Below are positions 16,947 through 26,415 of a stretch of DNA of 51,985 nucleotides, piece by piece (position 1 is the stretch's first letter; every line of letters begins with the position of its first letter). The position numbers were made by a program, and so were the translations under genes. The stretch comes from Planctomycetota bacterium (lineage in GTDB: Bacteria > Planctomycetota > Phycisphaerae > Phycisphaerales > UBA1924): positions 1-51,985 of the forward strand of contig JAEYTB010000198.1 in assembly GCA_023434205.1 (NCBI GenBank), given 5' to 3'. The notes beneath the pieces are model-generated. The model had not been told where the DNA came from and did no database searches. It saw only the letters and a program-made list of their open reading frames with translations.

Positions 16947-16976
16947 AGATTACCGGGCCTGTCCCGGCAGGGTCAA
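16947..16976 (-). promoter_or_regulatory. Sigma70-like promoter of the cold-shock gene
   Basis: Reading leftward, TTGACC (16976-16971) and TAATCT (16952-16947) are separated by 18 nt. It is one of the best sigma70-like matches in the window. Confidence 0.55.
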
Positions 16977-17000
16977 GAGTAATTCACGAATACCGGACCT

Positions 17001-17035
17001 GCGACAACAAAATGGCCCCGGCAGTGCCGGGGCCA
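17001..17035 (-). terminator. Intrinsic terminator downstream of pnp
   Basis: A 10-bp stem (17013-17022 with 17026-17035, GC-rich) has a 3-nt AGT loop. On the leftward strand it is followed by TTTTGTTGT, as expected for a rho-independent terminator of pnp. Confidence 0.85.
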
Positions 17036-17072
17036 TCGCTTCATGCGTGCAGGAACGGACTTACGTGCAACC

Positions 17073-19265
<2,193 letters not shown>

Positions 19266-19480
19266 TGGGAGATTCCTTGGGGTGAAAGCCCGCATTGCGG
19301 GATAGGCGGGGGGCTGTCAAAAGGCCCTCACGCCCGTTGCCTGGGGATAAGCCCCCGGGGCACTCCAAGAACCTCTGAGAGGCAGAGGCAGGAAGCACGG
19401 ACCGGCGGGCCTCGCAGCCTGCCATCCATACTCGCTGCCCACTGCCACTCCGCTCTTGGAGCTTCCAGGAAGCCTGTGAC

Positions 19481-19520
19481 CTGAAACGAAAACGGCCCGG
19501 GGCAGTCAAGCCCCGGGCCG
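19481..19520 (-). terminator. Intrinsic terminator downstream of rpsO
   Basis: A perfect 11-bp GC-rich stem pairs 19493-19503 with 19510-19520 around a 6-nt loop. The leftward strand continues with TTTTCGTTT. It starts 6 nt after the rpsO stop codon and separates rpsO from pnp. Confidence 0.88.
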
Positions 19521-19525
19521 CGGTG

Positions 19526-19792
19526 TTACTTGCGGAGGCCCAGCTTCGAGATCAGGGCCTGGTAGTCGGTTGGGTTGGTCTTGGCGAGGTACTTCAGCAG
19601 GCGGTTGCGCTTGCCCACCATCAGGAGCAGGCCGCGCCGGCTGTGGTGGTCCTTGTCGTTGGTCTTGAGGTGCTCGGCGACGGCGCTGATCTTCGCCGTG
19701 AGCATGGCGACCTGGACTTCGGGTGAGCCGGAGTCCTTCTCATGACGGCGGTGCTTGGCGGCAATCGACTTGCGGGTTTCAGCGAGGAGCAT
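19526..19792 (-). CDS. rpsO: Ribosomal protein S15
   Basis: Small-subunit protein that binds the central domain of 16S rRNA, 88 residues, full family length. The sequence shows the expected blocks GSPEVQVAMLTAKI, HLKTNDKDHHSRRGLL and KRNRLLKYLAKTN, ending in LGLRK. ATG 19792 has AGGA 8-9 nt upstream. The gene is followed by an intrinsic terminator and then pnp, the classic order. Confidence 0.98.
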   Translation of the reverse strand: MLLAETRKSIAAKHRRHEKDSGSPEVQVAMLTAKISAVAEHLKTNDKDHHSRRGLLLMVGKRNRLLKYLAKTNPTDYQALISKLGLRK

Positions 19793-19824
19793 CGAGTATT
19801 CCTGGTCCAGTTAGGTGGGCATCA

Positions 19825-19853
19825 AGGGTAGCCGCTGAGGCCTGATCAATCAA
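19825..19853 (-). promoter_or_regulatory. Possible rpsO promoter
   Basis: Reading leftward, TTGATT (19853-19848) and TACCCT (19830-19825) are 17 nt apart, about 32 nt before the ATG. The -35 matches 4 of 6 and the -10 matches 3 of 6, so this is weak. Confidence 0.28.
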
Positions 19854-19933
19854 CGGCGGCCCGGGGGCGATCCGACAGCGTCCCGGGTCCGGTGAGAGCC
19901 TCTGGCTGGCAGGATGGTACGCCCAGGGCCGCG

Positions 19934-22084
19934 TCAGGCCGGGACCGCGTCCAGGTTGGCCCGGTCCCAGTAGCGGTGCTGGGCCAGGGCGTTGAGGAAC
20001 TGGGCCGCCAGGTCCTGGGGCGGGCCGCCCCGAGCCGTCACCACCCCCTGGTCGGACCGCACCCCCCCGCCCTGGGTGGCATAGGCCGGGCCGCGGATGG
20101 CGGTGGCCTCCAGCACCTCAACCCCCTCGCCCGACGCCCCGATGGGCTTGCAGTGGCGGTAGGCCTCCTGGAGGAAGTGAACCGCGTTGCCCTGGCCCTT
20201 GAGGGCCGCCGCGGCGCTGGCCCCGCCCGGGACAAACACCCCATCGAACATGATGGAGCCGGTGGTCATGTAGCTCTTTTCCACGCTGACGGTCTTGCCC
20301 CGGGCCCCTTTCAGTTCTCCCAGCGCCTTCGAGACGGTGACAACCTGGGCCCCCACGCTCTGAGCGGCCTTCTTCAACGCCGCGAGGGCGTCTTCGTCAA
20401 AGCCCTCGGCGAGCAGCGCTGCGATCATCCGGCCCTTGGCGGTAGCCTTGGCTTTGTTCTCCGCGGATTCCATGCTGAGCGCTGCGGACGTGGAGACGGC
20501 GCGGGCGGCCTTTGGGCCGCTGGGAGTGACGGCGGGCGCGGAGGGAGGGGGCACGCGAACGCCCACGGCCTCAGCGACCTCACGCGCGAGCCGCTCGTCG
20601 ATCTGGGCGAAGAGGCCGACCACCCGCTCACGGATCTGCATGTTCTCAACCTTGCCGAGCTCAAACTGGCCCGCGGCAATGAGGTGCTGCTTTTCGACCT
20701 CTGACTGACTCTGGAAGAACAGGCGGGCCTGCGAGAAGTGGTCCTTGAAGCTCTCGCTGCGGGCGCGGACCTTCTGACCCTCAACGCGCTCCACGTAATG
20801 CACGTACCCGCCCATGGCGCCGGGGCTGAGCATCGGGCAGCCCTTGCCCAGCGTGTTGGGGAAGTAGCTCGTGCGCCCCTGGTTGATGGTCTGGCGGCCG
20901 TAACCGTCGCGCTGGCTGTTGTGTACCGGGCAGGTCGGCCGGTTGATAGGCAGTTCCGCAAAGTTGGGCCCGCCCAGGCGGATGAGCTGGGTGTCGAGGT
21001 ACGAGAAGAGCCGCGCCTGGAGCAGCGGGTCGTTGGTGAAGTCGATCCCGGGGACCACGTGCCCCGGGTGGAACGCGACCTGCTCGGTCTCGGCGAAGAA
21101 GTTGTCGGGGTTGCGGTTGAGGACCATCCTCCCGATGCGGCGGACGGGCACCAGCTCTTCGGGGATGATCTTGGTAGGGTCGAGCAGGTCGAAGTCGAAG
21201 GCGTGCTCGTCCTGCTCCTCGACGACCTGCACACCAAGCTCGAACTCCGGGTAGTCGCCGCGTTCGATGGACTCCCACATATCACGCCGGTTGAAGTCGG
21301 GGTCCTTGCCGGCGATCTTCTGGGTCTCGTCCCACAGGAGCGCGGCCATCGGCTTGGCGGGCTTCCAGTGGAACTTCACAAACCGCGCCTTCCCCGCCTC
21401 GTTGACGAAGCGGAAGGTGTGGACGCCGAAGCCCTCCATCATCGCGTAGCTCCGCGGCAGGGCCCGATCGGAGAGCACCCACATGATCATGTGCATGCTC
21501 TCGGGCATCAAAGAAATAAAGTCCCAGAAGGTGTCGTGCGCCGCGGAGGCCTGCGGCATCTCGTTGTGGGGCTCCGGCTTGATGGCGTGGACCAGGTCGG
21601 GGAACTTGATCCCGTCCGGGATGAAGAAGACGGGCATGTTGTTGCCCACCAGGTCCCAGACACCCTCGGGCGTGTAGAACTTGGTCGCGAAGCCCCGGGC
21701 GTCGCGGACCGTATCGGCCGAGCCGCGGAAGCCGACGACGGTGGAGAACCGCACGAACACCGGCGTCCTGGAGGAGGGGTCGCGGAAGACCTGGGCGCGG
21801 GTGAGTTCGGAAAGGTCCTCGTAGCACTGGAAGTAGCCGTGGGCGGCCGAGCCGCGGGCGTGGACGACGCGTTCGGGGATGCGCTCGTGGTCAAAGTGCG
21901 TGAGCTTCTCGCGGAAGTGGAAGTCCTCCATCAGCGTGGGACCGCGCTCGCCGGCCTTGAGCGAGTCGTCGGTGTGGCTGATGCGCACGCCCTGGTTGGT
22001 CGTGAGCCGCTCGCCGTCGGAGCGCTCACGCAACGGGTCCAGGTCACGGAGCTTGGCGTTGTCCTGTGGGTTCGGGCTGCTCAT
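19934..22084 (-). CDS. katE: Large-subunit monofunctional catalase (HPII type)
   Basis: Heme catalase converting hydrogen peroxide to water and oxygen. Its 716 residues match the large-subunit clade, which carries a C-terminal flavodoxin/DJ-1-like domain. Visible parts are the distal His in VVHARGSAAHGYF, the segment PVFVRFSTVVGFRGSADT, the conserved Asn in DLVGNNMPVFF, and the proximal heme segment RLFSYLDTQLIRLGGPNF with its Arg and Tyr. The C-terminal domain spans about residues 560-710 (RMIAALLAEGFDEDAL, VFVPGGASAAAAL). ATG 22084 has GGAGGA 7 nt upstream. It is divergent from the aminotransferase gene. No OxyR-type regulator is nearby. Confidence 0.96.
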   Translation of the reverse strand: MSSPNPQDNAKLRDLDPLRERSDGERLTTNQGVRISHTDDSLKAGERGPTLMEDFHFREKLTHFDHERIPERVVHARGSAAHGYFQCYEDLSELTRAQVFRDPSSRTPVFVRFSTVVGFRGSADTVRDARGFATKFYTPEGVWDLVGNNMPVFFIPDGIKFPDLVHAIKPEPHNEMPQASAAHDTFWDFISLMPESMHMIMWVLSDRALPRSYAMMEGFGVHTFRFVNEAGKARFVKFHWKPAKPMAALLWDETQKIAGKDPDFNRRDMWESIERGDYPEFELGVQVVEEQDEHAFDFDLLDPTKIIPEELVPVRRIGRMVLNRNPDNFFAETEQVAFHPGHVVPGIDFTNDPLLQARLFSYLDTQLIRLGGPNFAELPINRPTCPVHNSQRDGYGRQTINQGRTSYFPNTLGKGCPMLSPGAMGGYVHYVERVEGQKVRARSESFKDHFSQARLFFQSQSEVEKQHLIAAGQFELGKVENMQIRERVVGLFAQIDERLAREVAEAVGVRVPPPSAPAVTPSGPKAARAVSTSAALSMESAENKAKATAKGRMIAALLAEGFDEDALAALKKAAQSVGAQVVTVSKALGELKGARGKTVSVEKSYMTTGSIMFDGVFVPGGASAAAALKGQGNAVHFLQEAYRHCKPIGASGEGVEVLEATAIRGPAYATQGGGVRSDQGVVTARGGPPQDLAAQFLNALAQHRYWDRANLDAVPA

Positions 22085-22241
22085 GGCGTGTCCTCCGCTG
22101 CGGTGCGAAACAGGCAGTCTCAAGGCGGATGGTGACCGGGCCGTGAGCGGGCCGTGAACCCCCGGATATCCCGCGCCGGAATCGCGGGTGCCGCTGGCCG
22201 GGCCCCCCGGCCCGCCCCCGCTGCCGTGCGCGGTTACCCCA

Positions 22242-22247
22242 TACTGT
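22242..22247 (+). promoter_or_regulatory. Candidate -10 box for a leaderless start
   Basis: TACTGT lies 8 nt before ATG 22256 (an overlapping CATACT lies 10 nt before it). No Shine-Dalgarno sequence is present between them. Confidence 0.35.
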
Positions 22248-22255
22248 TCTCACCC

Positions 22256-23548
22256 ATGATCACGGCACCATCGACGCCCCTCCAGACGCCCGCCACCGGC
22301 CCATCGATTTCCCAGCGGGTGCGGACGCTCAAGCCCTCGGTCACGGTCGCGTTCATGAACCGCGCCAAGGCGATGCAGCGCGAGGGGCTGGACGTGCTCT
22401 CTTTCGCCGCGGGCGAGCCCGACTTCGACACGCCCCACGTGGTGAAGGAGGCGGCGGAGGCCGCGCTCGAGCAGGGCATGACCAAGTACACCCCGACCTT
22501 CGGCGACCCCGACACGCGTCAGGCAATCGCGGACAAACTGGTGCGAGAGAACGGGATCCAGACCTCCGCGGACCTGATCGCGATCTCACCGGGGGGCAAG
22601 GCGGCGCTGTACGTGGCGCTGCACTGCCTCTTCGACCCGCCCGCGCCCGGCGAAGCGCCGATGGAATGCCTGCTGCCCGTGCCGGCCTGGGTGAGCTACG
22701 CCCCGATCGCGGAACTGGCGGGCGCCAAGGTCGTGGAGCTGCCCACCGGGCCCGAGAGCGACTTCAAGATCACTCCCGAGCAACTGCGGAAGGCCATCAC
22801 GCCCAGGACGCGCCTGTTCATCATCAACTCGCCCAGCAACCCCTGCGGCACGATGTACACGCCCGACGAGGTGCGGGCCCTCGCGGCGGTGCTGGCGGAG
22901 GCATCGCGGACCATCGCGCCCGAGCTGGTCGTGCTCAGCGATGAGCTTTACGAGAAGATCACCTACGGCGGCATCCCCCACTGCTCGATCGGGAGCATCC
23001 CGGAGATCGCCGAGCGCACGCTGACCATCAACGGCCTGAGCAAGGCCTACGCGATGACGGGGTGGCGCATCGGCTACCTCGCCGGCGTCGGCGCCTTTGG
23101 CAGGAAGTTCATCGCGGCGATGCAGACCCTCCAGGGCCAGATCACCACCAACATCACGAGCTTTACCTACCCCGCCATCCGAACCGCCCTGACACGCACG
23201 GCCGACGATGTCGAGCGGATGCGGCAGGCCTTCGCCGGGCGCGCCGCGGTCATCTCCCGCCGCATCGCCGCCATCCCCGGCCTCAAGACCGCCAAGCCCA
23301 CCGGCGCGTTCTATGTTTTTCCGGAAGTCTCCGCGTACTTCGGCAAAACTTCCCCCAAGGGCAGGAAGATCGACTCCGCCATGTCCCTGTGCGAGGCGCT
23401 GCTCGAGGAAGCCCACGTGGCCTTCGTCCCCGGCGATGACTTCGGCGGCTGCGGCAAAGACCACGTCCGCATCAGCTTCGCGTGCAGCGAGGAGCAGATC
23501 GAGAAGGGGATGGACCGGTTTGAGGGGTTCCTGAAGTCGCTGAGGTAA
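22256..23548 (+). CDS. Class I/II pyridoxal-phosphate aminotransferase (aspartate type)
   Basis: Fold-type I aminotransferase of 430 residues, cytoplasmic. It contains the N-terminal segment LSFAAGEPDFDTP typical of aspartate/prephenate aminotransferases of subgroup Ib, the cofactor site SPGGKAALY, INSPSNPCGT, LSDELYEKITYGG, the PLP lysine in NGLSKAYAMTGWRIGY, and the C-terminal carboxylate-binding Arg in VRISFACS. Such enzymes move amino groups between aspartate or aromatic amino acids and 2-oxo acids; the exact substrate is not decided by these motifs. ATG 22256 is the family-consistent start and lacks a ribosome site. The small CGCC protein follows 11 nt later, probably on the same transcript. 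Confidence 0.93.
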   Translation: MITAPSTPLQTPATGPSISQRVRTLKPSVTVAFMNRAKAMQREGLDVLSFAAGEPDFDTPHVVKEAAEAALEQGMTKYTPTFGDPDTRQAIADKLVRENGIQTSADLIAISPGGKAALYVALHCLFDPPAPGEAPMECLLPVPAWVSYAPIAELAGAKVVELPTGPESDFKITPEQLRKAITPRTRLFIINSPSNPCGTMYTPDEVRALAAVLAEASRTIAPELVVLSDELYEKITYGGIPHCSIGSIPEIAERTLTINGLSKAYAMTGWRIGYLAGVGAFGRKFIAAMQTLQGQITTNITSFTYPAIRTALTRTADDVERMRQAFAGRAAVISRRIAAIPGLKTAKPTGAFYVFPEVSAYFGKTSPKGRKIDSAMSLCEALLEEAHVAFVPGDDFGGCGKDHVRISFACSEEQIEKGMDRFEGFLKSLR

Positions 23549-23559
23549 GGTGGGAAGCG

Positions 23560-23835
23560 ATGACGAGTGCGAAGGCCGGGTCAAGCGGAAACTCAGCGCC
23601 CAAAGGGAAGTTCAACACACGCATCGCCAAGCACAATCCTGAGGGAGGTTTCAGGCTTCGCGTGTTCAAGCGAGCTGCGCGCCGAAAGCACTCGCCGCGA
23701 CTGACGGTGAAGTGCGGGTGCTGCGACCAAGCCGTCGAGATTTACTACGGGGACGGCACGATCGAGATCAATGGCGTGATCGCAACGCTCGAAGAGTGGC
23801 GTCGGCTGCTCCGCCCGCTTCTGAAGCGGCGATGA
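23560..23835 (+). CDS. Small conserved hypothetical protein with CGCC motif
   Basis: Protein of 91 residues. The first half is basic and probably disordered (many Lys, Arg, Ser). The second half is compact: a strand with the cysteine cluster (LTVKCGCCDQAVEIYYGDG), a short strand (TIEINGV) and a C-terminal helix (LEEWRRLLRPLL). The vicinal cysteines could bind a metal or form a disulfide. I have seen similar short hypotheticals in other bacteria but know of no function. It begins 11 nt after the aminotransferase stop, so the two are likely co-transcribed. Confidence 0.72.
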   Translation: MTSAKAGSSGNSAPKGKFNTRIAKHNPEGGFRLRVFKRAARRKHSPRLTVKCGCCDQAVEIYYGDGTIEINGVIATLEEWRRLLRPLLKRR

Positions 23836-23854
23836 ACCGAAGCCCTGGTAGCCC

Positions 23855-25129
23855 CTACGCCTTCTCCGCCCCCCACAACTGCACCAGCTTCAGGCACATC
23901 TGCGTTGACAGCGCCATGTCCTGCACGCTGATCCACTCCAGCGGGCCGTGGATGTTCTGCATCCCGGTGAACAGGTTCGGCGTCGGCACGCCCATCTCCG
24001 TCAGGCGCGACCCGTCCGTCCCGCCGCGGATCGGCGTCGCCAGCGGAGTCAGCCCCAGCTCGCGGCAGGCCCTGTTCGCCAGCTCCACGGGCCGCATGTC
24101 GTTCTCGAGCCAGTAGCGCATGTTGCGGTACTGGGGCGTGACCGTGCAGGTGATCTTCGCCCGCGGCTCGGTGGCCTGCACGGCTGCGCACACCTGCTTC
24201 ACCAGCTCGCCGTGCGATGCCAGACCCTCGCGCTCAAAGTCGCGCAGGATAAAGCTCAGGTCAGCCGCGGCGGCCGTGCCCGACATCGTGTACAGATGGA
24301 TGAACCCCTCCCGCCCGCTCGTTGTCTCCGGCGTGCGCGTCACCTGCGGCAGCGTGCTGACGATCTTCGCCGCCAGGTGCAGGGCGTTGACGAGCTTGTC
24401 CTTCGCGTTGCCCGGGTGGATGGAAACACCCTCGATGTGGACCACGGCCTTGTCGGCGGAGAAGGTCTCGAACACCACCTCACCCGCCTCGGCCCCGTCC
24501 AGCGTGTAGGCGAAGTCGGCCTTCAGGTCCGCGGGAAGCCGCTTGTCAACGCCGCGGCCGATCTCCTCATCAGGCGTGAAAGCCACACGGATCGTGCCGT
24601 GCGGGATCGACGGGTTGCGGAGCAGGTGGTTGGCGAGCGTCATGATGATCGCGACGCCCGCCTTGTCGTCGGCGCCCAGCAGCGTAGAACCGCTCGTCGT
24701 GATGATGTCGTCGCCGACCTTGGACGCGAGGTAGGGGAACGCCGCGGGCGAAATCACCTGCCCGCCCTCGGGCAGAACGATGTCCCCGCCCTTGTACGCC
24801 CGGTGTACGAGAGGCTTCACACCCGTGGCGTTGTACGCGGGCGCAGTGTCCACGTGCGCCAGGAGCGCGATCACAGGCGTTGCGGACTCCACCGTCGAAG
24901 GCACCGTGGCCAGCACCACGCCATAGTCCGTGAGACGGACATCCTGCGCGCCCATCGCCTTCAACTCATCCACCAGCATCCGCAACAGCCCGAACTGGCA
25001 CTCGGTGCTGGGCGACGTCGAGGACTTCTCGTCGCTCTGCGTGTCGATCCGGCAGTAGCGGACAAGCCGTTCCTCAAGCTCTCGGTCAAACTCGCCGTTC
25101 CGCGCGGCAGGGGGTGGGGTGGTCTGCAA
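23855..25129 (-). CDS. pepT: Peptidase T (tripeptide aminopeptidase)
   Basis: Cytoplasmic M20B zinc peptidase that removes N-terminal residues from tripeptides, about 424 residues. Metal-site motifs are visible: LLAHVDTAP, LLGADDKAG, FTPDEEIGRG, YTLDGAEAGE and the final His in GMQNIHGPLEW; PIRGGTDGSRL is also diagnostic. Two TTG starts are possible. TTG 25138 directly abuts AAGGAG (25139-25144), leaving no spacing, while TTG 25129 has a 9-nt spacing and is preferred. The ribosome site directly follows the stop codon of the upstream zinc-ribbon gene, suggesting coupled translation. Why a peptidase sits behind two bactofilins is unclear. Confidence 0.94.
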   Translation of the reverse strand: MQTTPPPAARNGEFDRELEERLVRYCRIDTQSDEKSSTSPSTECQFGLLRMLVDELKAMGAQDVRLTDYGVVLATVPSTVESATPVIALLAHVDTAPAYNATGVKPLVHRAYKGGDIVLPEGGQVISPAAFPYLASKVGDDIITTSGSTLLGADDKAGVAIIMTLANHLLRNPSIPHGTIRVAFTPDEEIGRGVDKRLPADLKADFAYTLDGAEAGEVVFETFSADKAVVHIEGVSIHPGNAKDKLVNALHLAAKIVSTLPQVTRTPETTSGREGFIHLYTMSGTAAAADLSFILRDFEREGLASHGELVKQVCAAVQATEPRAKITCTVTPQYRNMRYWLENDMRPVELANRACRELGLTPLATPIRGGTDGSRLTEMGVPTPNLFTGMQNIHGPLEWISVQDMALSTQMCLKLVQLWGAEKA

Positions 25130-25144
25130 CGTCGTCAACTCCTT

Positions 25145-25600
25145 CTACCCGGTCGCCGGCGACGCCGCGCCGGCCTCCAGCTTGACCTCCAGCAGGCCGA
25201 GCCTGTCGTCGGGCACGACAAAGTACCCGCTTGCGATCACGCATCCACCCTCGACCGCCAGCGACGGCGCCGAGCAGTCGCCCTTCCAGTGCGCCTTGGA
25301 GCCGATGGTGACCGGGCCGCCGCTGACCACGTTGGCCTCCATTGTCCCCTCGACGAAGACGCCCTCGTGGGCCTCCACCATCTGGGCGATGACGCGGCCC
25401 TTCTTCTGCACCACCACCTTCCCGCAGGTCTGGATCTTCCGGACGGCCTCGACCGTCTTGACGACCACGTCCTCCAGGCGCAGCTGGCGGCTGCACTTGG
25501 GGCAGGACGTGCTCTTTGCCTGGCGGGAGATCTCGAACTTATGCCGGCAGTGGTAGCACTGGATCGTGCGCGGGTTGGCGACGGCCTCGGCCATGGACAT
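25145..25600 (-). CDS. Zinc-ribbon and bactofilin fusion protein
   Basis: Protein of 151 residues joining two parts. Residues 13-42 form a zinc ribbon with two CxxC knuckles (CYHC, CPKC). From about residue 50 onward comes a polymer-forming bactofilin-type beta-helix (VVVQKKGRVIAQMVEAHEG, VFVEGTMEANVVSGG, VTIGSKAHWKGDCSAPSL). Bactofilins assemble into cytoskeletal filaments or scaffolds at the membrane. The ribbon could bring the polymer to DNA, RNA or another protein; this is inference. ATG 25600 and ATG 25594 are both possible. It lies 57 nt after a plain bactofilin gene and is coupled to pepT. Confidence 0.85.
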   Translation of the reverse strand: MSMAEAVANPRTIQCYHCRHKFEISRQAKSTSCPKCSRQLRLEDVVVKTVEAVRKIQTCGKVVVQKKGRVIAQMVEAHEGVFVEGTMEANVVSGGPVTIGSKAHWKGDCSAPSLAVEGGCVIASGYFVVPDDRLGLLEVKLEAGAASPATG

Positions 25601-25657
25601 GGGGCTCCGCCGGGCGCAAGGGCCCGGCAGAGGCTGATCCTCCGGGTGTTTCCGTGC

Positions 25658-26092
25658 TTACTTGCGGTTCGCGTCCGGACCCGCAGGACCCTTGTTCACG
25701 TTCCCGGCCAGGCCGGCGGGCTTGTTCTCGGCAAACGAGTGCGCGCTGGGTCCGCCCGCGTGGGCGTCGGGGCCGACCTTGCAGTGCCCGACGAACGAAG
25801 CGCCCTCGGCAACGACCAGCCGTGCGGCGACCAGGTCGCCCTTCATCTTTGCCTTGCTGGTCAGCTCAACCCGCTCCTTGGCGGTGAGGTTGCCGTCCAC
25901 GTCACCGTCGACCAGGACCTTCATCGCCTCGACCGCTGCCCGGCAGCTCGCACCGCTGGCGACCTGGAGCTCGCCCTTCGCCTCGATCGTGCCCTCGAAC
26001 GTGCCCAGGATCCGTGCCGTGGAGTCGAAACGCATGTCGCCCTTGATGTGCGTGTCGGCCCCGATCACCGTCGTCGTGTTTGGCTCCGCCAT
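25658..26092 (-). CDS. Bactofilin (polymer-forming cytoskeletal protein)
   Basis: Bactofilin of 144 residues. The core (residues 5-110) has the repeated short strands of the family's right-handed beta-helix: TVIGADTHIKGDMRF, ARILGTFEGTIEAKGEL, VLVDGDVDGNLTAKERVEL, AKMKGDLVAARLVV. Flanks are short and polar; the C-terminal 30 residues look disordered. ATG 26092 has GAGGA 7 nt upstream. It is probably first in a three-gene operon with the zinc-ribbon bactofilin and pepT; a TACACT box at 26154-26159 may be its -10. Roles of bactofilins elsewhere include cell shape, stalk growth and polar protein placement. Confidence 0.92.
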   Translation of the reverse strand: MAEPNTTTVIGADTHIKGDMRFDSTARILGTFEGTIEAKGELQVASGASCRAAVEAMKVLVDGDVDGNLTAKERVELTSKAKMKGDLVAARLVVAEGASFVGHCKVGPDAHAGGPSAHSFAENKPAGLAGNVNKGPAGPDANRK

Positions 26093-26153
26093 TGGAAAGT
26101 CCTCGTGGGGTTCAGAAGCACGTGCCCGCGACTGCCGCGGCACGGGAGGGCGA

Positions 26154-26159
26154 GTGTAA
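26154..26159 (-). promoter_or_regulatory. Possible -10 box of the bactofilin operon
   Basis: Reading leftward, TACACT would place the transcript start about 55 nt before ATG 26092. No good -35 is present. Confidence 0.28.
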
Positions 26160-26195
26160 AGCGGAAGCCAGCCGGGCCTTGCCCTTGTGTACAGG

Positions 26196-26213
26196 CTGCG
26201 CAGAACCTGCGCA
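26196..26213. repeat. Paired CTGCGCA repeats, possible operator
   Basis: CTGCGCA occurs at 26196-26202 and again at 26207-26213, exactly 11 bp apart, so both copies face the same side of the helix. The TGCGCA core is itself palindromic. Confidence 0.35.
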
Positions 26214-26385
26214 CAACTCGGCGCACCACGAGCGCAGGTGGCGTACGGGCAGAGAGTTGGCGACGGTCACAACGTGTCGGGTGATCCAGGGCGGCCCGCC
26301 CCGTGCATGGGGCCTTCAAACTCCGAACACTCCGGCGGTTTGGGCTCTGCCGGGCCCTGACAGCCTCCTTCCGGACGCGGGGACC

Positions 26386-26391
26386 TATAGT
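26386..26391 (+). promoter_or_regulatory. Possible -10 box of hpd
   Basis: TATAGT lies 24 nt before ATG 26416, leaving room for the CGGAGA ribosome site at 26404-26409. No clear -35 is seen at normal spacing. Confidence 0.35.
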
Positions 26392-26415
26392 CCAACCAGC
26401 CCACGGAGAACCGCC

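Larger units (their letters stand above)
26093..26415. other. Divergent control region between bactofilin operon and hpd
   Basis: This 323-nt spacer carries no gene I can support. It holds possible -10 boxes for both directions (26154-26159 leftward, 26386-26391 rightward) and a pair of CTGCGCA repeats at 26196-26213. Confidence 0.5.

Noticed and set aside
19315..19320. Perfect TTGACA reading leftward 50 nt before pnp
   Set aside because: No -10-like hexamer lies 16-18 nt downstream (the place reads CAATGC), so I do not call a promoter.
19857..19887. Possible terminator of the catalase gene (CCCGGG inverted copies)
   Set aside because: The stem is imperfect, the loop is long and the following leftward sequence (CGTTGATTGATC) is not a T-run; it overlaps the suggested rpsO promoter.
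23948..26284. Open frame of 778 codons on the plus strand opposite pepT and the bactofilins
   Set aside because: The minus-strand genes have full family motifs; this frame is an Arg/His-rich shadow crossing three genes.
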